From the NCBI GenBank assembly GCA_030426925.1, contig JAUHXT010000001.1:1-64000 (forward strand): a stretch of DNA of 64,000 nt, given 5' to 3'. The stretch is from Alphaproteobacteria bacterium (lineage in GTDB: Bacteria > Pseudomonadota > Alphaproteobacteria > Micavibrionales > Micavibrionaceae). Below, one piece after another: positions 8,435 to 18,294 of the stretch. The position numbers and the translations under genes were made by a program. Under the pieces are notes generated by a model that saw only the letters and a list, made by a program, of their open reading frames with translations, made no database searches and was not told the origin of the DNA. The stretch's first letter is position 1. The number at the start of each line of letters is the position of its first letter.

Positions 8435-11400
8435 ATGGAAACCTGCAAAACAATTGTTCTTGCTCAACCTGAGGCAGGCGCATCGGTTAATTACGAAATT
8501 CCCACTAATGAGACAGCGCAATTATCGTTTGGTCCGGATCAAATTTCCGGCATCAAACTGAATGATTTCGGCGGTCTTGAAATCAGCTTCCTGGATGGAA
8601 GCACAGCGACGCTTACAAATTTTGAAGCGCTGGTCGACTCAGGCAACCTCCTTTATTTAAATGACGGCACACTTATTGATCCTTCCGTCCTTACGGGCGC
8701 ACTTGGTAATGCCGCAGATCCTACTGAAAACTCCGATATCCTGACTATCGTCGGCCCCGCCGATAACGTGACACGCGAAATTAATCTGGAGCCCGGTCAA
8801 AAGTATGTACTCGATTTTGACTTTGCCCAGCCGAGCGCAGCCGAAGTGCAGGACGGCAAGCTTGTTATCTCTTTCGCCAATGACGGTATCCTTGTTCTCA
8901 ATAACTACGAAGAAGTGATGAATGGCGAGCTGCCAGCCGAACTCTCCCTGGCAAGCAGCGATACAATCATTTCCGGCGAAGAGCTGCTGACAAGCCTGAC
9001 GCTTGCCGAAGCTGCTCCGAGTGACGATGTACTGGCCTTTGAAGAAGAAGAAACAGAAGACGTCCGCAGAACGGAAGTTGCCGAAGCCAACCTTGAAGGT
9101 GAAAATGCAATCGGCGCCGGCGATGAAGCAGCTCTTGCTTATGAAGTTGCGCAAGTTGAGCCGGCATCCGGTACGGATGACGATCTTGATTCTATCGCTG
9201 AAGCCCTGCAACAGGTTGAGCCTGCTGCCGGTGAAACAGGCGGCGCAAGTGGCCGCGGCGGTTACGGATTTAACAGTAATCCGGGTTCCGAGCCTTTGGG
9301 CAGCATCGATGATGTGGGGCCTATCAATCCGACAGCGTTGAATTATCAGGCGCCTCAATTCTCTCCCGAACGTCTTGACGTTGAAGATCAGGGGCCGCTT
9401 TCCCCGGTTGACAGCAACCCGATTGTGTCCGGTCCGTTTGAAAACAGACTGGATGAAACAAATCTGGATTCAGGTAATCTGGTTGACAGCGGCCAGGTTC
9501 TTGTGGACTTCGGTACTGATGGTCCGGGTACGATTTCGCCGAGCGGTTCTGTCGAAGTTGAATGTTCAGTCCTGAACGACGACCTGTCATCCGGCGGTGT
9601 CGATGTTGTTATTTCTGAAATTATTCCTGGCTACTTCGGTGGCGTGACAGGGCAGGGTTATGTCGGTACTGCCGGCGGTGAGCTTGTCTTTACTCTTGTC
9701 ATCGATCCTGAAACAGGTGAATACACCTATACACAATTCAAGCCGTTCGATCATGCCGATGCGAACGATGCAAACGATGAAATCTGTCTGACATTCGGTG
9801 TTGTTGCCGAAGATAAAGACGGCGATACAACGAACACAGAAATTAAAGTGATTGTTGCTGACGATGCGCCGCTGGTGCTTGATCAGGCTACGAAAACACA
9901 TGACGAAACAGACTTTAACGGCAACCCGGCCCAGCTGATGGGTACATTCGCCGTTGATTTCGGTCAGGATGTTGACGGAACAATTACGCCGGAAGGTACG
10001 TTTACACCGGGCGGCTCACTGGCTGGCGGCGTTTTGTCATCCGGCGGCGACCCGATCACTGTGACGCCGACTGCCAATGGTTACGAAGGTAAGCTTGGTG
10101 ACGGTACGGTTATCTTTACGCTGGAAGTTGATTCTTCGACCGGTGATTACAAATTCACGCAATATGCACCGCTGGATCATGAAGACGGTGCAAATCCTGA
10201 TGATGTTATTTCACTGGAATTCGACCTTACGGTGACGGACTTTGACGGTGACAGCGCGACAGGTACGATCCGTATCAATGTCGTTGACGATGCGCCGGTT
10301 ATTGCAGGTCCGGCCACGGAAACAATTGACGAATCAGACCTTGGTCCTATCGTTGAAAACGGTTCTGTCGCAGTTGACTTCGGTGAAGACGGTGCGGGTG
10401 AAGTTGCACCGAACGGCGACTTTACACCGGGCGGTTCACTGGATAACGGTGCGCTGACTTCGGGCGGCGAGCAGATTGTCGTGACGCAGACAGCCGATGG
10501 TTATGTCGGTAAACTGCCGGATGACAGTGTTGCATTTACGCTGGAAATTGACCCGGCCACCGGCGATTACACATTTACACTGCTGAAACCTCTTGATCAT
10601 GCAGACGACACAAATGCGAACGACATCATTACGCTGGAGTTCGGTGTTACTGCCACAGACTTTGACGGTGACAGCGCGGCGACAACTATCACGATTAAAG
10701 TGAAGGACGATGCGCCGGAATTCCAACCGAATGGTCCGAAGCCGGATGCGGGTCTGGAAACAGTCGATGAAACAAATCTTGAAAACGGTAACATCGTAGA
10801 AACAGGTTCTTTGAACGCTGATTTCGGTCAAGATGCGCCGGGTTCTTACGCATTTACCACTGACAATTCTTCGGGCGGTTCCAAGTTGGGTGGCGTTCTG
10901 TCATCGAACGGTGTTCCGGTGGTCGTCAGCGTTGCAGGCAACACATATAGCGGTGTGGCGAATGGTACGACGGTCTTTACCCTGACACTTGATCCTGCCA
11001 GCGGTGATTACACCTATACGCAGTTTGAAGAGCTGGATCATGCCGATGCCAATGATGATAACGATGTCATTACACTGGAATTCGGTGTTGCGGCTTCCGA
11101 TAGTGAAGGCGAATCAGTGTTCGGCGAAATCGTCATCAACGTTAAAGACGATGCGGCCATCGCAAATGACGACTTTAATATGTACGACGTGACCAACGGC
11201 GGTACAGACGGTAATGTTATTACCGGCCTGAACGGCGGTCCGGGCGCTGCGGACAATCTGTCCGAAGACGTGCCGAACACGGTGACGAAAATTTCCTTTG
11301 GCGGTAACACAGTTGACGTTCCGCAAGATGGAACGGACGCCACAATCGAAGGCGATTTCGGTATCCTGAAAATCAACAAGGATGGCGAGTACACTTACGA

Positions 11401-14400
11401 AATTAAACCGGGTGTTACAGTGAGCGGAACCGGCGGTTCTTCGACACTTGACCCTGAATCAGGTGATGTTGCGGGTACGCAGGATTCCATCACTAAAAAC
11501 GGTATTACAGTGACATCTGCCAATGGTGCCGACCTGACATGGGTTGCACAAGACGGCGCCGGCATCGGGATTGCCGGTGGCGGTTCTAATAAAGTATTCC
11601 CGGCCGGTGAAACGCTGGAACTGACATTCGACCAGAACGTCAAGATGGCTGAGATCACCATTGCCGACATTGGCGCGAACAACGTAAACGACGGTATTGA
11701 TTTCGCTGTTTACCTGGCGAGTGATCCGAACACACCGATTATCGGTGAAGTCGGTATCGAGAATCTGACGATTGTTGATGGACGCGTTGTGTTCACAATC
11801 AATGCCGATGATTACGGTTCCGGCGCGGAAATCGCACAGATTGACGTGTTCTCTACAGATGCCGGCCAATATGGCGCTGCGTCCTTCCTGTTGCATGATG
11901 TTACCGTGACTTACGGTGGTCTGGATTGTATTCAGGATCAGTTTGTTTACACGCTGCGCGATGGCGACGGTGACACAGACACAGCGATTCTTGACCTGAA
12001 AGGTAAGGATTTGACCGACAATACGCCGGTTATCGTCGAGCCCATCAAGGAATATGTTGATGAAACATTCCTGGGCCCAATCACGGAAACAGGTACGGTA
12101 CAGGCTGACTTCTTTGGTGAAGGGCCGGGTACGATTGCCGGTAACGACGATTTCTCATTCGACGGTTCTGCCAAAAACGGTCAATTGACCTCAGGCGGTG
12201 AAGAAGTTGTTGTCACACAGGTTGGAGACAAATATGTCGGAACAGCCGATGGCACAACAGTCTTCGAATTGATGATCGAAGCGGACGGCGATTACACATT
12301 CAAATTGTATGAACCTCTGGACCATGCAGACGGTAACGATGACAATGACCGTATCAATCTGAATTTCGGTGTCGTTGCGACAGACGCCGATGGCGACACG
12401 GATACAGCGACCATTACGATCGTTGTGAAAGATGACGCACCGATTGCCAATGACGATTCAGCCGGTGTAGCAGAAGGTGGAAGCGTTACCGGTAATGTTA
12501 CAAATAACGATGATGGCGGTGAAGACACACCGGCAACAGTTGTGAATGTAAGATTTAACGGTACGGATTACCCTGTTCCTGCGACCGGCACAACGGATGT
12601 TCCGGGTCAGTATGGTACGCTGACGATTGCGGCGTCCGGTGCGTTTACGTACACAGTAACAGATCCGAACAACCCGGATGGTACAGATACATTTACGTAC
12701 ACTCTGGAAGATTTTGACGGTGATCAGGATACGGCAAAACTGGATGTTAAAGTGTCACCGAAAGATGACGTTCCGGTTGTTGTTGATCCGGCAGAGAAGA
12801 CAGTTGATGAAACAGCCCTTGACGGCGGACCGGTTATGGTCAGCGGTACGGTTGATGCGAATTACTTCAGCGATACACCGGGTGCGATTACGCCGAATGG
12901 TGACTTTGAAGCACTGGCAGACATCCTGAACGGTAACCTGACGCATAACGGCGTTGATATCGAAGTCAATGTTGTCGGTAACAGCTATGTCGGTACGGCA
13001 GGCGCAACGACAGTCTTTACACTGGATATTCAGCCGGATGGCGACTTTAAGTTTACATTGTTCGAGAACCTGGATCACGACGATCCGACCCGCGACAATG
13101 AAGTCATTGAACTGAACTTCGGTGTGACTGCCACAGACAGTGACGGTGACACGGATACAGCAGAAATCTCTATCCGCGTGAAGGATGATGTTCCGCGTAT
13201 TTCCGAGAAATTCATTACAATTGATGAAAGCGACCTGGATACAGGGCCGTTGATGGTTACGAACGCTGTGTCACATGACTTTGGTGAAGACGGTCCAGGT
13301 GAAATCCGTCCGACCGGTTACTTCGAAGTGAAAATCGATGACAGCGGTACAACACAGCCGCTGACGAAAGACGGCGAGCCTGTGACAGTAACACAGGACG
13401 GTAACGGCTATGTTGGTAAGCTGGCTGACGGCACTGTTGTGCTGACGCTGGACATCAATCCGCAAACAGGCGAATACACATACAAACAGTTTACGTCTGT
13501 GGATCATCCGGATACGAATGACCATGACGATGTGATGTGGCTGAAGTTCCAGGTTGAAATCGTTGATTACGATGGCGATACGGACACAACATTCATCGGT
13601 ATCGACCTGAAAGATGACGGTCCGGTTGCCCATGATGATACAGACACAGTGACGGAAACAGGCGGTTCAACCGGCGGTAACGTTATTACCAACGATGATC
13701 CGGGTGAAGACGAGCCGGGTTCCATTACGAACATTATGTTTGGTACGAACAGCAAGGATATTCCGGAAGGCGGTTCTGTCACGATTTCCGGCACATACGG
13801 TAATCTGACCATTCACTCTAACGGTTCTTACACGTATGCTCTGACCGCGGCACAAGTACCGGATACCGGTATGGAAGTGTTTAAGTACACATTGGCGGAT
13901 GCCGATGGCGATACGGATACGGCGGAACTGAAGCTGAATATTATCGGTGATGATGATACGCCGATCGTTCTTGATCCGGCGATGAAAACCGTTGATGAAA
14001 CAGACTTCTCATATGTCGGCAATCCGGCGGTTAAACAGCCGCTTACGGTTTCCGGCGATGTGGATGTTAATTACTTCAACGACACTCCGGGTGCGATTAC
14101 TGTGAACGACGATTTCACGTTTGAAGGTTCTGCCAAAGACGGCAAGCTGACATCCGGTGGTGTTGACGTTGTTGTTAATCAAATCGGCGATCATACATAT
14201 TCCGGTACGGCCGGTGGTACGAACGTATTCACACTGACGGTTCAGCCAGACGGCGGTTACAAATTCACATTGTTCGAGCCGCTGGATCACGATAATCCGA
14301 ATGATCCGGATGACACGATACAGTTGAATTTCGGTATCAAGGCAACGGACGCTGATGGTGACATGGATACCGCCACTATCATGATTAAAGTTGATGACGA

Positions 14401-17400
14401 CGGTCCGAGCATTTCCGATCGCACAGGCGCAGTGAGTGAAAACGACCTGAAGAATGGTGGTACGATTTCTATTACGCGTACTATTGACCATGACTTCGGT
14501 GAAGACGGTCCGGGTGACATTCATGGCAACGGTACGTTCATGAAAACCGGATCTCCCGATCCGTTGACATCCGGCGGTGCTGCAGTGATTGTTACACAGC
14601 AAGGCAACGGCTATGTTGGTAAGCTGGCGAATGGTACGGTTATCTTTGCACTGACAATCAACCCGGCCAACGGCACGCATACATACACGCAGTATGAACC
14701 TCTGGATCATACAGAAGGGCACAATGCCTCAGACAACGTGTTCTGGCTGAAATTCGGCGTTGATATTGTGGACTATGACGGTGACACAGACTCAGGGTTT
14801 ATCGTTATTGATGTTCATGATGGTGAGCCGGTTGCAAACGATGATGTTAACAACTTCTCCGGCAATACGGCGAACGGTAATGTTATTACCGGCCTGAACG
14901 GTGGTCCGGGTGCAGCCGACGAGTTGAGCCCTGACGTGCTGAATGAAATAAAAGCAATCTGCTTTGGTGTTAAGGAAATCCAGTTGACCAATGGCACGGC
15001 CACTATTGACGGCGACCACGGACGACTGACAATTCATTCCGATGGTTCCTACACTTATACATTGTTCCCTGGAGCAGGCGGTCAAGCTGGCAAAACATTT
15101 AGTTTTGATCCGAATTCCGCTCTTGTTTCCGGCTTCCAGACATCTGTGACACAGGACGGTATTACCGTATCTGCTTCCGCTGATCTGGTTTGGTTGTCCA
15201 GCAATATTGTTGGTAATCCAGGTATCGGTGTCGCCGGTGGTGCGAGCAACACCGGAAAAATCTACAAGGAGACGATTAATATTCATTTTGCTGAAGGTGT
15301 GGAAAGCGTTTCTATCGATGCGTCTGACATTGGTACAAACAACTTCAACCAGTTGTTTACTTTCCAGGCAACGTTTGCAGACGGAACCACAGCGAGCATT
15401 CAACAAAATACGGGGCAGCCGGGAGACGGTAACGTAACGTTCAGCTTCGACAATGGTGATTTCGGCAAAAGCTCATTGATCACCAATATTGTTGTAACGT
15501 CTCATACATCATGGTTGCTTGCAGATATCACTGCGGAAACGCCGGATACAAAAGTTCCTGTTATGGATACGTTTACTTACAAACTGGTAGACGGTGATGG
15601 CGACGTCAGTGAAGCAACGCTGAAACTTAATCTTGAGAATGATGTTCCAAAGATCGATAGTACGTCACGCCCGGTTTACGAAGAAAATCTGCGTGATGGT
15701 GGTATTATCGATGTCACACGTGATATCAGCTTCTTTGATTTCGGTAACGATGGTGCCGGTAACATTCATGTTGATGGCCGCTTCGAACTTCTTCTGAAAG
15801 ATAACGGAACACCGCAGACCCTTAAATCCTGTGGTAAGGAAGTTCTTGTTACCCAGAACGGTTCGAATGGCTATGTCGGTAAACTTGCCGACGGTACGCT
15901 CATCTTTACGATGACTGTGCACCCGACGAACGGTACTTACACATACAAGCAGTATGAAGCCCTCGATCACTTTGAAGGCCATGATCCTGCGGACGATGTG
16001 TTCTGGCTGAAGTTCGGTGTTGAAATCGTCGATTCAGACGGTGATACAGATACAGCCTGGATCAATGTTGATGTGAACGATGATGAACCGTTCGCGAATA
16101 CAGATGTCAACGTCTTCGACGGCATGATGACGACCGGCAATGTTATAACGGGTCAGAACGGTGGCGCAGGAGCAGCTGATGTCAAGAGTGCTGATGTTGA
16201 AACACTGGTAAACCAAATCTCCTTTAATGGTATGACGAAAGCTGTTTCCAATGGCGATGTTGTTATCAATGGTGAGTTTGGGAAGCTTGTGATCGATGAG
16301 CACGGTGACTACAAGTACACCTTATTTGATAATTCAGTCTCTCAACCGAAGGAAACGGTTTATCACTATAATGTGAAAAACCCGACCAGCAGTGTCAGCC
16401 ACAAAGGCGGTACTATCAAGGAAATCGATACAACCTTTAATAAAACGACGAATGAATTCACATTCGAACTGGTTATACGTGATCCGAGCGGTAAACATTC
16501 GGACGGCTTTAAGCTGGCCCTGAATGGTGGCGCGAACCCGAAAGGCATTCCGTCTGAAATGGCCATGCTGTATTTTGATGCGTCAGGCAGCGGTGAGCCG
16601 ATTATCACGGTTTACAGCTATAACGGTGAAAACACCAGTACGAGCTATAAAGACGGTTCTCCGGCCAGCGGTACGCAGGCCCCGGACAAGATTACAAGCT
16701 CTCTACTGTCTGATAGTCCGTTTACGTCCATTACTGAAACAATCGACGCAAACGGCAACCGCGTGTTCTCATTCACAATGGATGCGAGCGTGATCCAGAA
16801 TCACAATCCGCTTTACGGCGATGCATCCCAATGGACGGGCGTTGAGTTTGGCAATCAGATCGGGATGTGGATGCACCCTGCGGCCGGCCTGCAAACTTCC
16901 TACGGGTCCGATGGATATCTGACCTACTGGAATGCTGATATGAACGGTTACTATGACGTGGCTTACAAGCACGCAGAAGTTATCGAAATCTGCCCATGTG
17001 AGAAAAACTTCGAACCGGATGCGCATGATATTGGATCAAACCAATACAGCCTGACACTGGACGGCATTACTGTGAGTGTTGGCAACCCGCTGTACAGCCA
17101 CCTGTCAAAAGGTACGCTAAGTTGGGTTGACGTTGGTGATGGTCCGGGTATCGGTATTAACGGTAACGGTTCCAACAAAGTCTGGCAGCCAGGTGAAGTT
17201 CTGGAAATCAGCTTTGATGAAGCGGTTACGAAGGCTACTTTGGATTTTGCTGATATCGGCTCCAACGACCGTTATGACGGGCTGGACTTCAAGATTTACC
17301 TGCAAGGCCAAGCTCAACCGGTTGAATGGGAATTCGACATTGGAGCAGCAAATCCGCAAGATGGCGTGCTGATGAATGTGATGATTGACTCTGCCAACTT

Positions 17401-17965
17401 TGGCGGTGCATTGATCGAACGCATTGAGGTGTTCTCAATCGATAACTCACATTTGGAGCAGACATCCTTCCTGCTTAATAGCGTTCATGCTGAATGCCCG
17501 CCGGAAGATGTTATAGCCGGAACTGATACCTTCGAATATCAAATTGTTGATAAAGACGGTGATACTTCTTCGGCTAACCTTGTATTCACAAATGGTGAGA
17601 GTGGCGCTTTCAGCAGTACGCAGAATGCTCAACCCCTAAACTTTGCGACATTTGATGGCGGCAGCAATGACGTTCTGTTTGAAAGCTTCGATGACGATGC
17701 TTTCCTTTATTTAAGTGCTGATGATGGCGGCGGCCCAATCAAGGATTCTACCTTTGGTGAGGGGTCTATAGATCTGTCGCAGTTGCTGGAAAATGATGAT
17801 GAAATCAACGGTGCTATTGGAGATTTCGTGTTCATGTCACATGCTAATGGCGATAACACGATTTCTGCCGATCAGAACTTAGGTGGCAAGACAACCGATG
17901 TGGTCACATTGGACAGCACGGTTGTTGACCTGAATGAACTGCTTGGTCAGGACACTGTGGTTTAA
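8435..17965 (+). CDS. Giant repeat-built type I-secreted adhesin (3176 aa)
   Basis: An acidic surface protein of LapA/BapA style. Residues 1-330 are a unique N-terminal region like a retention module, with a PAAG sequence at 263-266 that resembles the di-alanine site cut by LapG proteases. Ten T1SS-143-type repeats follow, starting near residues 335, 485, 626, 774, 1204, 1452, 1592, 1848, 1995 and 2409; each has a DET/DES opening, an FGxDGPG-like turn, PLDHAD, and a DxDGDTDT...VxDDAP end. VCBS-like and other domains are inserted between them. The last ~70 residues (GSIDLSQLL ... VVTLDST, DLNELLGQ) look like a type I secretion signal. No RTX nonapeptides are seen. The exporter genes follow directly. 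The ligand is unknown. Confidence 0.9.
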   Translation: METCKTIVLAQPEAGASVNYEIPTNETAQLSFGPDQISGIKLNDFGGLEISFLDGSTATLTNFEALVDSGNLLYLNDGTLIDPSVLTGALGNAADPTENSDILTIVGPADNVTREINLEPGQKYVLDFDFAQPSAAEVQDGKLVISFANDGILVLNNYEEVMNGELPAELSLASSDTIISGEELLTSLTLAEAAPSDDVLAFEEEETEDVRRTEVAEANLEGENAIGAGDEAALAYEVAQVEPASGTDDDLDSIAEALQQVEPAAGETGGASGRGGYGFNSNPGSEPLGSIDDVGPINPTALNYQAPQFSPERLDVEDQGPLSPVDSNPIVSGPFENRLDETNLDSGNLVDSGQVLVDFGTDGPGTISPSGSVEVECSVLNDDLSSGGVDVVISEIIPGYFGGVTGQGYVGTAGGELVFTLVIDPETGEYTYTQFKPFDHADANDANDEICLTFGVVAEDKDGDTTNTEIKVIVADDAPLVLDQATKTHDETDFNGNPAQLMGTFAVDFGQDVDGTITPEGTFTPGGSLAGGVLSSGGDPITVTPTANGYEGKLGDGTVIFTLEVDSSTGDYKFTQYAPLDHEDGANPDDVISLEFDLTVTDFDGDSATGTIRINVVDDAPVIAGPATETIDESDLGPIVENGSVAVDFGEDGAGEVAPNGDFTPGGSLDNGALTSGGEQIVVTQTADGYVGKLPDDSVAFTLEIDPATGDYTFTLLKPLDHADDTNANDIITLEFGVTATDFDGDSAATTITIKVKDDAPEFQPNGPKPDAGLETVDETNLENGNIVETGSLNADFGQDAPGSYAFTTDNSSGGSKLGGVLSSNGVPVVVSVAGNTYSGVANGTTVFTLTLDPASGDYTYTQFEELDHADANDDNDVITLEFGVAASDSEGESVFGEIVINVKDDAAIANDDFNMYDVTNGGTDGNVITGLNGGPGAADNLSEDVPNTVTKISFGGNTVDVPQDGTDATIEGDFGILKINKDGEYTYEIKPGVTVSGTGGSSTLDPESGDVAGTQDSITKNGITVTSANGADLTWVAQDGAGIGIAGGGSNKVFPAGETLELTFDQNVKMAEITIADIGANNVNDGIDFAVYLASDPNTPIIGEVGIENLTIVDGRVVFTINADDYGSGAEIAQIDVFSTDAGQYGAASFLLHDVTVTYGGLDCIQDQFVYTLRDGDGDTDTAILDLKGKDLTDNTPVIVEPIKEYVDETFLGPITETGTVQADFFGEGPGTIAGNDDFSFDGSAKNGQLTSGGEEVVVTQVGDKYVGTADGTTVFELMIEADGDYTFKLYEPLDHADGNDDNDRINLNFGVVATDADGDTDTATITIVVKDDAPIANDDSAGVAEGGSVTGNVTNNDDGGEDTPATVVNVRFNGTDYPVPATGTTDVPGQYGTLTIAASGAFTYTVTDPNNPDGTDTFTYTLEDFDGDQDTAKLDVKVSPKDDVPVVVDPAEKTVDETALDGGPVMVSGTVDANYFSDTPGAITPNGDFEALADILNGNLTHNGVDIEVNVVGNSYVGTAGATTVFTLDIQPDGDFKFTLFENLDHDDPTRDNEVIELNFGVTATDSDGDTDTAEISIRVKDDVPRISEKFITIDESDLDTGPLMVTNAVSHDFGEDGPGEIRPTGYFEVKIDDSGTTQPLTKDGEPVTVTQDGNGYVGKLADGTVVLTLDINPQTGEYTYKQFTSVDHPDTNDHDDVMWLKFQVEIVDYDGDTDTTFIGIDLKDDGPVAHDDTDTVTETGGSTGGNVITNDDPGEDEPGSITNIMFGTNSKDIPEGGSVTISGTYGNLTIHSNGSYTYALTAAQVPDTGMEVFKYTLADADGDTDTAELKLNIIGDDDTPIVLDPAMKTVDETDFSYVGNPAVKQPLTVSGDVDVNYFNDTPGAITVNDDFTFEGSAKDGKLTSGGVDVVVNQIGDHTYSGTAGGTNVFTLTVQPDGGYKFTLFEPLDHDNPNDPDDTIQLNFGIKATDADGDMDTATIMIKVDDDGPSISDRTGAVSENDLKNGGTISITRTIDHDFGEDGPGDIHGNGTFMKTGSPDPLTSGGAAVIVTQQGNGYVGKLANGTVIFALTINPANGTHTYTQYEPLDHTEGHNASDNVFWLKFGVDIVDYDGDTDSGFIVIDVHDGEPVANDDVNNFSGNTANGNVITGLNGGPGAADELSPDVLNEIKAICFGVKEIQLTNGTATIDGDHGRLTIHSDGSYTYTLFPGAGGQAGKTFSFDPNSALVSGFQTSVTQDGITVSASADLVWLSSNIVGNPGIGVAGGASNTGKIYKETINIHFAEGVESVSIDASDIGTNNFNQLFTFQATFADGTTASIQQNTGQPGDGNVTFSFDNGDFGKSSLITNIVVTSHTSWLLADITAETPDTKVPVMDTFTYKLVDGDGDVSEATLKLNLENDVPKIDSTSRPVYEENLRDGGIIDVTRDISFFDFGNDGAGNIHVDGRFELLLKDNGTPQTLKSCGKEVLVTQNGSNGYVGKLADGTLIFTMTVHPTNGTYTYKQYEALDHFEGHDPADDVFWLKFGVEIVDSDGDTDTAWINVDVNDDEPFANTDVNVFDGMMTTGNVITGQNGGAGAADVKSADVETLVNQISFNGMTKAVSNGDVVINGEFGKLVIDEHGDYKYTLFDNSVSQPKETVYHYNVKNPTSSVSHKGGTIKEIDTTFNKTTNEFTFELVIRDPSGKHSDGFKLALNGGANPKGIPSEMAMLYFDASGSGEPIITVYSYNGENTSTSYKDGSPASGTQAPDKITSSLLSDSPFTSITETIDANGNRVFSFTMDASVIQNHNPLYGDASQWTGVEFGNQIGMWMHPAAGLQTSYGSDGYLTYWNADMNGYYDVAYKHAEVIEICPCEKNFEPDAHDIGSNQYSLTLDGITVSVGNPLYSHLSKGTLSWVDVGDGPGIGINGNGSNKVWQPGEVLEISFDEAVTKATLDFADIGSNDRYDGLDFKIYLQGQAQPVEWEFDIGAANPQDGVLMNVMIDSANFGGALIERIEVFSIDNSHLEQTSFLLNSVHAECPPEDVIAGTDTFEYQIVDKDGDTSSANLVFTNGESGAFSSTQNAQPLNFATFDGGSNDVLFESFDDDAFLYLSADDGGGPIKDSTFGEGSIDLSQLLENDDEINGAIGDFVFMSHANGDNTISADQNLGGKTTDVVTLDSTVVDLNELLGQDTVV
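9437..16095 (+). repeat. Ten tandem T1SS-143-type domain repeats in the adhesin
   Basis: About 140-residue units sharing DET(N/D)L openings, GSL..G.LTSGG, YVGK or YVGTA, VFTL, YTYTQ..PLDHAD.ND.ND and FGV.ATD.DGDTDTA. Some units are contiguous (2-3-4, 6-7, 8-9), others are separated by inserted domains of 100-400 residues. DNA identity between units is only partial, so these are old duplications. Confidence 0.85.
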
Positions 17966-18027
17966 TAACCGGAGATAACATAAAAAGAATTCTCCCTTCC
18001 TATCTTGTATCCTAACGGGGGAATACG

Positions 18028-18060
18028 GACCGGGGCTCTGCAGAGCCCCGGTCTACCTTT
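18028..18060 (+). terminator. Terminator after the adhesin gene
   Basis: A 26-base perfect palindrome at 18028-18053 (half-site GACCGGGGCTCTG) followed by a short T-rich stretch. The rest of the 329-base gap to the next start is AT-rich with no other feature seen. Confidence 0.65.
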
Positions 18061-18294
18061 TGGGGCTATAGTTCGGGGCCGAAAGCTGTTCATTAAGCTA
18101 TTGTAATCGCTCAATAAAATTGTTTTCATAAACAGTGAAATTTTGCTTGTATTACTATGAAAAGTGACTAAACTGCAGCTAAATTTACAATTATGGTGTT
18201 TGCGGGCTTGCACTGGCAGGTCAAAAGCGTCATAACTGTACTGGAATAATTTGATTTTTTGCGTATGAACGATTTTTATCCTAGGGGCATCAAC

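Noticed and set aside
18028-18053. Operator or attachment site reading of the 26-base palindrome
   Set aside because: Its place just after the adhesin stop and before a T-rich stretch makes a terminator the simpler explanation.
17962-18213. 83-residue minus-strand open frame after the adhesin gene
   Set aside because: It covers the terminator palindrome and has no ribosome site or recognisable features.
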